58,684 nt of DNA from JACRJW01 sp964359095 (GTDB lineage: Bacteria; Patescibacteriota; Patescibacteriia; UBA9934; GWF2-40-263). Location: assembly GCA_964359095.1 (NCBI GenBank), contig CAYHRJ010000002.1, positions 1 through 58,684 on the forward strand, read 5' to 3'. Both the position numbers and the translations under genes were made by a program. Under the pieces are notes generated by a model that made no database searches, was not told the origin of the DNA, and saw nothing but the letters and a program-made list of their open reading frames with translations. Shown one piece after another: positions 39,719 to 49,407 of the stretch (the stretch's first letter is position 1; every line of letters begins with the position of its first letter).

Positions 39719-40948
39719 ATGAAACAATTCCTTTCTGTTGTCGTGATCGGGATGATGCTCTTCTTGCCTGGTATCTCTCAGGCCGCCGGAGCCGCATCGA
39801 TGAGTCTGGACCAAGCAAGTTACTCGGTTGAACGTGGAGAACAATTCGACGTCACGGTGAGCGTAAACCCAAACGGGGAAGCACTCGACACGGTACGTGC
39901 GGTTGTCACGTTTGATCCAACGCGTGTGCAAGTACGAAACGTCTCTCTTGTCGGAGCGTTTGATCGTGTGGCGCCAGGCAACTATTGGGACAACGAAACA
40001 GGAAAAGTTTCATGGGGAGCTTTCACTCTTGAGGGTCCCGTGGCCGCTGAATCCTCATTTATCACCATCACCTTTCTTGGCCTTCAAGAGGGAAGTGGTG
40101 AGATCGAGATTTCAGGCGACTCACGAGCGATCGCAAATGGTGAAGAGAAGATCGACACAGGGAACCTCGGCGCTGCCGAGGTGAATGTGACCGCATCGAG
40201 CACAGCAGAAGCTGGGACAGCACTTATCGTCATTGAGAGTGCGACCCACACAAACGATGTTGACTGGTACGCGGTCAACGACGTGGAGTTCACCTGGACA
40301 GCCTTACAAGGAGATAATGACATCACGGCTTACTACTACTCATTCGATGAGACTTCTGACAGTGAGCCTGCGTCGTATCTCGCCGCGACAACGACAGAAC
40401 TGTCCTTCAGTGATGTCGGTGATGGCGTGCACTATCTCCGAATAAAGGGAGTGCAAGCAAATGGAAAGCAGACCAGCGTTGTAAGCCGACGAGTGAATAT
40501 CGATACCACTGCCCCGCACGAAATCGAGCTTCTGGTGCAGGACAACAAAATCCTAGAAGGCGAATCAGCCTGGTTCACCTTTGCCACACTCGATGATGTA
40601 TCAGGTGTGCTCCAGTACCAGATCGCGATTAACGATAGTGGCTATCAAGTCCAGGAAAGCCCACTGGAAATGAGCGATCTGCCTGTGGGAACGTACTTCT
40701 TTCGAGTGGCCGCGATTGATCGAGCAGGGAACGCTTCGTACGGAAGCACCTCAGTTCGCGTGTACCCAGAAGGAACGGACTTGAGTCGCCCAGATGGATA
40801 CGATGAGGACGCAGAGATGACTGCTATCACACAGTCGGTCAGTGACGAGACGAACAATACAAAGAAGCTGTTGATAACTTTCATCTTGGGAGTGATCATC
40901 ATTCTTGGTATAATTTCCGCGAAGAAAAAAAGAAAAATTAAATCATAG
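39719..40948 (+). CDS. Membrane-anchored cohesin-domain protein
   Basis: A 409-residue protein from ATG 39719. A signal peptide (QFLSVVVIGMMLFLPGISQA) is followed by a cohesin-like domain (ASMSLDQASYSVERGEQFDV; LDTVRAVVTFDPTRVQVRNV; ISGDSRAIANGEEKIDTGNL), which closely parallels the first cohesin. Two Ig/fibronectin-like domains follow (THTNDVDWYAVNDVEFTW; APHEIELLVQDNKI...DRAGNASYG). The C terminus has a hydrophobic helix (KLLITFILGVIIILGIISA) and a basic stop KKKRKIKS, so the cohesin would be displayed on the cell surface from a membrane anchor. The 20-residue extension from 39659 is encoded by a palindromic repeat and is rejected. Confidence 0.87.
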   Translation: MKQFLSVVVIGMMLFLPGISQAAGAASMSLDQASYSVERGEQFDVTVSVNPNGEALDTVRAVVTFDPTRVQVRNVSLVGAFDRVAPGNYWDNETGKVSWGAFTLEGPVAAESSFITITFLGLQEGSGEIEISGDSRAIANGEEKIDTGNLGAAEVNVTASSTAEAGTALIVIESATHTNDVDWYAVNDVEFTWTALQGDNDITAYYYSFDETSDSEPASYLAATTTELSFSDVGDGVHYLRIKGVQANGKQTSVVSRRVNIDTTAPHEIELLVQDNKILEGESAWFTFATLDDVSGVLQYQIAINDSGYQVQESPLEMSDLPVGTYFFRVAAIDRAGNASYGSTSVRVYPEGTDLSRPDGYDEDAEMTAITQSVSDETNNTKKLLITFILGVIIILGIISAKKKRKIKS

Positions 40949-41118
40949 CATCCACATGGACTCAGGGATAGGCTCAGTGATTTGGTGGCGACGCGACAAT
41001 GCATAACTCTTGCATTGCGTTTCTGCATTTGAGAAACCGTGTGGTTTCGTCTCCAGAATCACTAAACAATTTTTGACCCATTTCATAAATTAAGTGCTTT
41101 TCTAAGCGCGACAAAAGT

Positions 41119-44100
41119 ATGCGAACCGCCAAACTCATACTGCACTCGATTGTCATGATCTCGATGGTGTTCTCCACCCTCGCGATCGCCCTCGTTGCAG
41201 CAACGTCCACTGCCCAAGCGCAGGTCCCGACATCGATCGGGTACAACGGACGCCTCTTTAATGCATCAGGTACAGCCCTCACGGGTACGTATTTTTTCTG
41301 GGTTGACCTGGAGAATACACTCACAGGCGGCACCGTCGTTACGGGAAACATCCAGGCACTGAACTTTCTTGCGACGCCTACCGCGTCGATTACCGTGACC
41401 AACGGTTTCTTCTCAGTGCAGATTCCACTGGGAGCAAGTCTTTCTGATTTTTCGGATAACCTTTTTCTCGAGTTGAAGGTGCACACGGCTGACGTGGTTG
41501 GAAGTGCTGAGACACTCTCTCCTCGCGTGGAGATCACCAAGACGCCTTACTCTATTTTCACCCAAGCGATTGAAGCAGCCGCAACAGCACCAACCGATGA
41601 CACATTTGACGGTCGCTTGTTCTACGATACAGCTGCTGACAAGATTCGATTTTACGATGGTGACACATGGAATTTTGTCGAAGGCATCACAGACACAGCA
41701 ACTCTCACTTTGGACAACGCAGCAGCCACAGCCGTGAATATCGGTGCTGGCGCGGTTGCGAAGACCGTTACGATCGGTAACGGCACAGGCGCAACATCTG
41801 TCGTGTTGAACGCTGGTACTGGTGCCTTGAACATTGGTACCAACGCCATTGCTCACACCGTAACGCTCGGTAACACAACAGGTGCAACAGCTGTTCAAGT
41901 AAACACCGGATCCGGTGGATTTGGCGTTGACGGTCCTGAATTTGATATCACCCCTGGCACAGGAGCCATCACGATTAACGATAGCGCCGATGCTGGTGCG
42001 CTGTTGGTTGAAGGATCCAATTTCGATATTAACTCCCTCGACTTCGTGGGAACTGGTGCTATTACCTCAGCAGCCACAACGGCACTGAGTCTCACCTCCG
42101 GTACAACCGGAGCAGTGTCAGTCGACTCAGGATCAACCGGCGCGGTGAACCTGGGAACTGGCGCAGCAGCAAAAACCATCACTCTCGGTAACGCAGCTTC
42201 CACAGAAGCCGAGGTGAACGCACTTCTCGTCGACATCAATGGCGGTACTGGCGGTGTCCTCATTGACGGCGGAGCAGCGTCAAACTTTACAACTTCCGTA
42301 GGAGCCCTCACGCTCTCAACGACTGCTGGCGGCACGTCCTCGAGTGTGATTTTGCGCTCAGTCGATACTTCTTCGGATGCGATTTTCTTGGATGCAGATG
42401 GAGCTGCTGGTGCGGGTATTACACTGGATGCATACGACGCCACATCCAACACGACGGGAGCCATCTTGATGGAGGGCGCTTATGTTCAGATTGATACCTT
42501 CAATTCCAATGGATTAAACTCTTCCGGATTTGATGTAAACGTTGGAGATTCCGGAACAATTTCATTGACTACTACCTCTGGAGCGGTCTCCTTAACCGCT
42601 GGTGGAGGTTCCAACGTTACACTTACAAGTGCTTCTGGAGGAGTCAGCTTTGACACACAAACCGCCGATCAAACGATCAGAGTTGGTACATCAAACGTTG
42701 ATAGAAACATTAACATTGGTACAACAACAGGTGCTGATACCATAACACTTGGAGATGCAACAGGTGCTGACACATTTAATTTTTTGAGTGGCGTAAGCAC
42801 AAGTGGCGATGTCGTCGATGTCACCTTTGCATCTTTGACTACAAACGACGCCTTTGACATCGATACAGCCGCGATCACAACCGGAGATGTATTTGACATC
42901 ACCTCAGGTACGGTTCGAACAAGTGGATCAGCCCTTCATATCACAGATGATTCTCTTGCCGCCGCGGTTACTGGGGATTTGATTCAGATTGATGTCGCAG
43001 GGTCAAAAGACACCAACACACTGGACATTGACGTATCCCATGCAACTCTCGTTGCTACAGGCAACGAACTTGACATCACCTACTCTGGCGCCGCTCACAC
43101 TGGCAACGCTGTGGACCTCAACATGGGAACCAACGTGGCTGGAGATGCGATCAATATCACCACGGCTACTACGAGCGGTCAGGCAATTCAGGTTGATGCT
43201 TCAGCAGCGCTCACAGCCGATCTGATTACGATTGCTTCGCTGCTTACGGGTGATACCGTTGGTGTTGATGCACTTTCAATTACCATGACAGCGAGCGATC
43301 AGACAAATCGAGTAAATGCATTGATAAATGGAACTATGACTGCGGCTGGAACAGCTGCCGGAGACATCGTAATCGGTTTGCTTCTTGATCACGCTGGGAC
43401 AACTGCGGGTACAGATGCCGCGATTGATATTGAGGGAACAACAGCTTGGGACGCAGATTTGAACCTTCAGAATGACCTGACGATGACTAATAGTGATGAC
43501 AATGACCTAACTCTTACAGAAAACTCTCTCTCTTTGAATCTTGATTTCGGTGAAGCGACAGCGAGCACCATCGAGGGATCTACGGCAAGCTCGCTCACGT
43601 TAACGTCCAGCAATGCCGCAGCCGACGCTCTACTCCTGCGTGCAACAGGTGGCACCTTAGCAACCGCTCACTTGACCTCAAACGGAACAGGAACCGCCTC
43701 TGTGGATATTGATGCCACAGGTGTAGGTGGAGACATCGACATTGATTCCGCTGATGCCATCACCATCGATGCCACGACATCCTTCTCCATTGACGGAACG
43801 GGTACTTCCTCAAACCTCACCCTGACTTCCAATGGCGCAGCTGACGATCTCACCATTGCTCTTGCAGGCGTCTTCAACTCCTCACTCATCCTCTCTTCCG
43901 CTGGTACTGATGCAGATGCCATGCAGATTACAACCACCGCTGGTGGTATGGATATCTCCGTCACAGGTGATCTCGCTGGTGAAGACTTGGACATCACAAC
44001 CGTTGGTGCAACAACAGAGATGCGACTCACGTCAGCCTCTACAACCGCTGACTCTATCGCCATCCAGGCAGTAACAACCACCGCTGGAATTGACATTGAC

Positions 44101-46289
44101 TCAGGCACAGGTGGTATCGACATCCTCTCAGGTGGAGTCTTCTCCATCGACGGAGTCTCTGCTTCAAACCTCTCTGTCACCTCTAACCTTGCTGCGGAAG
44201 ATCTCACCATCTCTCAGATTGGCGCAGTCAATGCCAGCCTGATTCTCTCTGCTGCTGGTACAGCCGAGGACGCCATGCAGATCACCACAACGGCTGGCGG
44301 TCTCAACATCTCCGTCACAGGTGATCTCGCTGGTGAAGACTTGGACATCACAGCTATTGGTACAGCAACCGAGATTCGTGTGACTGGAGCTTCCACAGAA
44401 GCCGACGCCATCATCGTGGACGCCACAGCTGGAGGAGTCATCATCGACTCTGGCTTAGCTGCAGCTGACTCGCTCTTGCTTCGTGCAACAGGTGGNNNNN
44501 NNNNNNNNNNNNNNNNNNNNNNNNNNNNNNNNNNNNNNNNNNNNNNNNNNNNNNNNNNNNNNNNNNNNNNNNNNNNNNNNNNNNNNNNNNNNNNNTTGAC
44601 TCAACAGGCACAGGCGGTGACATTGACATTGACGCAAACGACGCGATTACGATTGATGGTGGCAATAGTTTCTCGATAGATTCAGTTGGTTCGGATTCAA
44701 ATGTAACTGTACAAGCAAATGGCGTAGGTGATGATCTCACAATCTCTCAATCAGGAGCATTTAACGCCTCCCTGATCCTCACAGGCGCCGGCACCAACCA
44801 GACAGCAATATTGATCCAAGCGACGAGTAACAATGGTGGAGTTGCAATTACGGCTGGTGATACCCTCCCAGTAGCTATCGCGAACGGAAATGATATTGAG
44901 CTTCGAGCTGAAGGGGACATCTACCATACCGTCGGAAGTACGGCAGGAAACGCAGTATTGGATGCTCTCACATTTGTGCACGAAGATACAGATTCAGTGG
45001 GAGCAAACAACATTGGACTAGGGATTGCATTCCAACTTGATGATGCTGGTGGAATTGAAGAACAGGGTTCGATCGATCTGGCTATGGATGACGTGACCAA
45101 CGGCAGTGAGGAATCAAGAATGGTGTTCTATGTACAAACAGCTGGAACGATAACAGAAGCTTTCAAACTTTCCGGCAACACATCTGGAACTAACGTAACA
45201 GTTGATTTCAATGGAGAAGTAAAGGTTCGTTTGGACGGTGGAGCCAACACGGAAGCCGTCTGTGGAGACCAGGCTGATGGAGATATAGGCGCGGCTGGAG
45301 CTGATGATGTCACCCTTGGCGACTGTGCGACAGTAGTCACAGCTGACTACGCTGAGCGTTATCCAACACAAGTAGGGATCACGTTTGGTGAGATCGTCGT
45401 GCCAGGCTCAACGTTGGTTCGTACCTACGATAGCAAAACAGGCGAACAGTTTATTGCCCAAGCCGTACGATCTAGCACTCCATATCAAGGTCCTGTATAC
45501 GGTATCGTCTCCAACAACTTCGGTGACTTCACGTCGGCCGGAGGCAACATCGCCCTTGCGGACAATCCAATGCCAGTCGCCCTTGTCGGACGTCTGCCAG
45601 TGAAGGTCGTAGCAGAAGGAGGTTCAATCTCGATCGGTGACTACCTGACCACGTCGTCCACTCCAGGAGCTGCCATGAAGGCCACACAGGCAGGACGCGT
45701 CATCGGTATGGCTCTAGCCAACTGGGACGGCTCATCTGCAACAGTCATGGTTCAGGTCATTAATACCTGGTATCAGCCACCAGTATCTGAATCTAGCAGT
45801 CTCCAGGGTGGAAGTAGTTCAGCTTTGAGCGCCACAGACTCGATCTCGGTCGCTGATGGCTCCTTCTCAGGTTCTGTCACGATTGCTGAGCACCTATATG
45901 GCTCTCAGGATATGGCAGGACGTGTGAGGCTGGCTTCAGGCAAAACCAGCGTACGCGTGGCCTTTGAGGTGGCATACGATTACTTACCAATCATCACCTT
46001 CAGCTCGCGCTCGAACTCTGATTCTGCACTTGGCGCGTGGATCTCAAACGAAGACACAACAGGCTTCACCATCAACCGACCAAATTCAGATGCTCAAGTC
46101 GAGTTCAACTGGATTGCGATCGGTGTGGAAGATGCCCAAGTGACTGTCTCAGATGCCAATTATGAAGGCTTTGATATTTCAGTGACAGATCTAAATGGCC
46201 CACCACCTCCAGCTCCAACAGTTGTTGAAGAAGAAGCATCCTCCTCTGAGCCAGCATCTGCTGAAGAGCCTGCTGAGGTAGCTCCCTAA
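41119..46289 (+). CDS. Giant repetitive surface protein (adhesin/tail-fibre-like), interrupted by assembly gap
   Basis: One gene of at least ~1690 codons. It has a signal peptide (IVMISMVFSTLAIALVAATSTAQA), a beta-rich head (SIGYNGRLFNASGTALTGTY), then long Thr/Ala/Gly/Asp-rich repeats such as KTVTIGNGTGATSVVLNAG and a 354-nt (118-residue) unit ending DLAGEDLDIT. After the gap, the frame resumes at 44598 (DSTGTGGDIDIDANDA). The C-terminal part has a conserved beta module (AERYPTQVGITFGEIVVPGS; PVALVGRLPVKV; GDYLTTSSTPGAAMKAT), a lectin-like domain and an acidic Pro/Glu tail. The apparent stop at 44679 is a frame artefact of the 100-N placeholder. It is likely a long stalk on the cell surface. 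Confidence 0.88.
43567..44495 (+). repeat. 354-nt tandem repeat units within the giant adhesin
   Basis: Homologous points recur 354 nt apart: for example ATGCAGAT at 43921 and 44275, and TCCGTCACAGGTGATCTCGC at about 43957 and 44311, with a near-exact stretch of ~40 nt. A third unit begins before the gap (LLLRATGG at about 44472, compared with about 43632). Near-identical units explain why assembly failed here. Confidence 0.85.
44496..44595. other. Assembly gap of exactly 100 N
   Basis: A round-number run of N, so a scaffold placeholder rather than a measured length. Aligning the flanks with the preceding repeat unit predicts that 56 nt are missing (or 56 plus a multiple of 354). 56 restores the reading frame, whereas 100 does not. 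Confidence 0.95.
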
Positions 46290-46299
46290 ATCAAGTAGT

Positions 46300-46334
46300 A
46301 AAAAGACGGGAATCAAATAGGATCCCGTCTTTTT
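46300..46334 (+). terminator. Rho-independent terminator of the adhesin gene
   Basis: AAAAAGACGGGAATC (46300-46314) pairs with GATCCCGTCTTTTT (46321-46334), ending in a T-tract. Confidence 0.9.
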
Positions 46335-46363
46335 GTTACGCCCATTTTACCCACACCTTACTC

Positions 46364-46393
46364 TTGTCGCTTTCTTTCTCTTTCATGTAAGAT
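46364..46393 (+). promoter_or_regulatory. Candidate promoter for the 46420 operon
   Basis: TTGTCG (46364-46369), 18-base spacer, TAAGAT (46388-46393), 27 bases before ATG 46420. It lies between the adhesin terminator and the next gene. Confidence 0.4.
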
Positions 46394-46419
46394 AATCGAC
46401 GTATTTAGCTATTTTTCTT

Positions 46420-46884
46420 ATGGCCATTGAATCAAAAATGAATCGCGTTCCTATTGGACAAGCAAGGCCTTCTACAAGAGGGAAGAAGACGAAAGATTTG
46501 GTCTGGGTTCTCATTGTTGTCCTTGTTGCTCTTGCGGCCGGTAGCTGGTATTACTTCTCTACCAGAGCAGACGGGACAGCAGGGGAGGGCGTGAACAGTT
46601 CTTTGGACTATCAAGCGGTGTTTTTGGATAACGGCCAAGTCTACTTCGGAAAGCTCGAACAAAGCCGTGGGGATTTCTACCTGTTGACGGACGTCTTTTA
46701 TCTGCAATCTGGCGTAGCGGTTGATCAGGCCACGAACCTCGCGCTCACAAAGCTTGGGAGTGAGGCTCATGGACCAGAAGACCAGATGCAGATCAACAAG
46801 GAACACGTTCTTTTCATCGAGGACATGAAGGATGACTCAAAAGTCGTCCAAGCAATCCAACAATATAGATCTTCTAAGGACTAA
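46420..46884 (+). CDS. Single-pass membrane protein of unknown function
   Basis: A 154-residue protein with a basic cytoplasmic N terminus (MNRVPIGQARPSTRGKKTKD), one membrane helix (LVWVLIVVLVALAAGSWYYF, about residues 28-47) and an outside domain containing YQAVFLDNGQVYFGKLEQSR and DFYLLTDVFYLQ. The second motif suggests a small beta domain. Proteins of this shape recur in Patescibacteria but have no assigned role. It lies 12 bases upstream of a Wzy/TPR gene and shares its transcript, so it may assist that protein. Confidence 0.7.
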   Translation: MAIESKMNRVPIGQARPSTRGKKTKDLVWVLIVVLVALAAGSWYYFSTRADGTAGEGVNSSLDYQAVFLDNGQVYFGKLEQSRGDFYLLTDVFYLQSGVAVDQATNLALTKLGSEAHGPEDQMQINKEHVLFIEDMKDDSKVVQAIQQYRSSKD

Positions 46885-46896
46885 TTTCAAATCGTT

Positions 46897-49362
46897 ATGT
46901 CACAAGCACACAACCTTTTCAGGGTGATCACCCGGTGGGCCAGTTACCTGTTGTTCTTCCTCGTGCCGGTGTTTTTTCTGCCGTGGACAACCAGCGTCCT
47001 TGAGAACAACAAACAACTTCTGTTCGTTGTCCTCACCGGTGTTGGCCTCTTGGCCTGGTTAGGTCAGATGGTCATGAGTAAGGAGTTTTCCTTTAAGTCC
47101 GGGTGGTTGAACCTCATTCCTGGTCTCTACTTCGTCGCGGTCTTGGTCGCGTCCATCACCTCGCTTGCCGGATATCAGACGTGGGTGGGACAGGCGTCAC
47201 AAGAGTACGCAAGCTTCCTTTCCGCGACCATGTTTGTTGTGCTTTTCTATGTGCTCCTCAACACGGCAGGCAATACGATCATGCAACGTAACATTCTTAT
47301 AGCGTTGTTTTTGAGCGCGGCTCTCACGGGACTCGTAACCCTGCTTGGCATGTTTGGACTCGCTCATCTTCCATTCGCGTTTGCTCAATCAAACGGGTTC
47401 AACACCGTTGGAACCATGAACGGGTTTGTTTCTTTCATGAGCGTCATGATGTTCGTTGGGCTTGCCATGTGGCTTGTGTCCCAACAGGGGCGCGACCGCG
47501 TGATTCCGCTTGATTGGCTTGGGACGTTCCTGCGCGTGCTCATCGTTTTTGTGACGGTTGTGAACCTCGTGGGTCTTGTCGCGCTGGATTTCTGGGTGTT
47601 CTGGCTCATTAACATCATCGGGGTTCTCTTGTTGGGAACGTTTGTTTTTATCCAGTCGCAGGAGTTTCCAAATCCCAGACGATTCGCTTTCCCACTGATC
47701 GTTTTGTTGGTAAGCGTGCTGTTCCTTTTCCTCTCAACACCACTGCATCTCAAGCTTCCTGTCGTCGTCTCACCAAGCTATGGAACCAGCTGGGACATCA
47801 CCAAACAGGCGCTTTCTTCCAGTACCAGCAACCTGTTGTTTGGGACTGGTCCAGGAACCTATCTTTATGACTATCTTTCCTATAAGCCAGTCAGCGTGAA
47901 TACCTCCCAGTTTTGGTCATTGCGGTTTGACCGCGCCAAGAGCGAACTGTTGACCACGACAGCCACCTTGGGTGTTGTTGGAACCCTTTTATGGCTCGCC
48001 CTTATGGTGTGGGTTGCCATCAAAGCGGTCGGGCGACTTGTCTTTGAGCGGGATCATGAAGAGTGGAAGATGACTTATGTGATCTTCATCGGTTGGTCGA
48101 TTCTGTTGCTCACTCATCTGCTGTACTCCTCAAACTTTACGATGTCGTTCCTGTTGTGGGGATTTACAGGACTCCTCGCCTCCCAAGTGATGCTCAAGGT
48201 ATGGAAGAGTGACTTTTCCGTGTCTCCACGGTTGGGTTTGGGAGCCTCGTTTGCCTTCGCTATTGTTTCCGTTGCCGTGCTCGGCTCCTTGTTCATTACC
48301 GGCTCGCGGTTTGCGGCGGAAGCGGCGTTTGCCAAGGCCGTTGAAATCGACAAGGCTGAAGATGGGACGATTGATGAGGTCATCGCGCAGTTGAGCCGTG
48401 CCGTCGCGTTTAACGGATTAAGTGACGAGTACCAACGCAATTTTAGTTCCGCCTACTTGATCAAAGCGCGTGAACTCATTGTGGCGACAGCTGGAGAAGA
48501 GGAACGGACGCCGGAAGAGACGCAGTCTATCGTGGACGCGGTGACCGCCTCTATTAACGCGGCCGCGCGTTCTACCACCATTGAACCGAACTCCGTTTCC
48601 AACTGGATGGTACGCGGATCCATCTACCGAGATCTCATGTCGTTTGCCCAAGGGGCGGAGGATCTGGCCGCCCAGTCGTTCCAAAATACGATTCAGCTTG
48701 AGCCAAAAAATCCTACCCACCAGACCAATTTAGGTCGCGTGTACCTCACCGTTGCCGACCGTGCGCGCAACCTCAAGAGCGCGCAGGACGAGGAGTTAGC
48801 CGCGCAGGCCGCGGGGCAAGAGATCCAGCTTCTCGCTGGCGCGGAACAGGCGTTTCTTTCCGCGATTGGACTGAAGTCCGATTACCTTCCGGCTCATTAC
48901 TACCTGGCCGCAACCTACGAACGGCAGGGGAAACTTGAGCAAGCGGCCGCCCGACTCGTGGCTCTGCGCAACAACAACCCGGCGGACATCGGTCTGGCAT
49001 TCCAACTTTCGCAGATGCTCATCCGCCTCCAGCGCTACGACATCGCCACTCAAGAACTCGAGCGCATCGTGGGCTTGAGTCCGAATTACTCAAACGCCCT
49101 TTGGTACCTCGCCAGCATGTATGAGGTTGCCGGGGATCAGGACAAGGCCATCGATGTCGTTGAGAAAGTCGTAGACTTGAATCCTGAAAATGAAGTCGCG
49201 CGGTCACGGCTTGAGCGTCTTGAAGCAGGAGAGGCGACAGTCGTCCTTCCTGAACCGATCCAGCCTGGGCAGGATGGCGCGACAGAAGTTGACGAAGGGG
49301 AAATCGTAGAAGAAACACCAGCGACAGAAGAAGAATCCGCTGAAGAGGAAGCGGCTCCGTAA
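46897..49362 (+). CDS. O-antigen ligase/polymerase-like protein with long TPR tail (paralogue 3)
   Basis: An 821-residue protein. The N-terminal half has about 12 membrane helices and the Wzy-like external loop (LLFGTGPGTYLYDYLSYKPV; FWSLRFDRAKSELLTTTATL). The C-terminal half is a TPR array (RAVAFNGLSDEYQRNFSSAY; NWMVRGSIYRDLMSFAQGAE; YLAATYERQGKLEQAAARLV; ALWYLASMYEVAGDQDKAID) ending in an acidic Glu/Pro tail. It is a distant paralogue of the proteins at 31203 and 33214 and lacks their paired Cys loop. Its place next to the adhesin suggests glycan attachment to, or assembly with, surface proteins. Confidence 0.87.
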   Translation: MSQAHNLFRVITRWASYLLFFLVPVFFLPWTTSVLENNKQLLFVVLTGVGLLAWLGQMVMSKEFSFKSGWLNLIPGLYFVAVLVASITSLAGYQTWVGQASQEYASFLSATMFVVLFYVLLNTAGNTIMQRNILIALFLSAALTGLVTLLGMFGLAHLPFAFAQSNGFNTVGTMNGFVSFMSVMMFVGLAMWLVSQQGRDRVIPLDWLGTFLRVLIVFVTVVNLVGLVALDFWVFWLINIIGVLLLGTFVFIQSQEFPNPRRFAFPLIVLLVSVLFLFLSTPLHLKLPVVVSPSYGTSWDITKQALSSSTSNLLFGTGPGTYLYDYLSYKPVSVNTSQFWSLRFDRAKSELLTTTATLGVVGTLLWLALMVWVAIKAVGRLVFERDHEEWKMTYVIFIGWSILLLTHLLYSSNFTMSFLLWGFTGLLASQVMLKVWKSDFSVSPRLGLGASFAFAIVSVAVLGSLFITGSRFAAEAAFAKAVEIDKAEDGTIDEVIAQLSRAVAFNGLSDEYQRNFSSAYLIKARELIVATAGEEERTPEETQSIVDAVTASINAAARSTTIEPNSVSNWMVRGSIYRDLMSFAQGAEDLAAQSFQNTIQLEPKNPTHQTNLGRVYLTVADRARNLKSAQDEELAAQAAGQEIQLLAGAEQAFLSAIGLKSDYLPAHYYLAATYERQGKLEQAAARLVALRNNNPADIGLAFQLSQMLIRLQRYDIATQELERIVGLSPNYSNALWYLASMYEVAGDQDKAIDVVEKVVDLNPENEVARSRLERLEAGEATVVLPEPIQPGQDGATEVDEGEIVEETPATEEESAEEEAAP

Positions 49363-49372
49363 AGATAAAAAG

Positions 49373-49407
49373 AAATAGACAGGGTCAAATGACCTTGTCT
49401 ATTTTTT
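49373..49407. terminator. Bidirectional terminator between converging genes
   Basis: AAATAGACAGGGTCA (49373-49387) pairs with TGACCTTGTCTATTT (49390-49404), with T-tracts on both sides. It ends the Wzy/TPR gene and overlaps the last codons of the leftward DHH gene. Confidence 0.9.

Noticed and set aside
40949..41118. A promoter (TTGACC at 41073) for the adhesin gene
   Set aside because: No convincing -10 box lies at 16-18 bases. The 170-base gap has only short hairpins (AATGCA/TGCATT, GAAACC/GGTTTC) of unclear meaning.
41700..44495. CRISPR-like or non-coding tandem repeats
   Set aside because: The repeats are long, degenerate and keep an open reading frame with alternating hydrophobic strands; there are no unique spacers of constant length and no cas genes.
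44596..44679. Reading frame continuing after the N gap and stopping at 44679, which would split the adhesin into two genes
   Set aside because: The translation is unlike the repeats on either side, while the frame starting at 44598 reproduces the DxTGxGGDIDID repeat. The stop is caused by the arbitrary 100-N gap length.
41119..46289. Prophage tail-fibre locus
   Set aside because: The repeats resemble tail-fibre sequences, but the protein has a Sec signal peptide and no capsid, portal, terminase or other tail genes are nearby.
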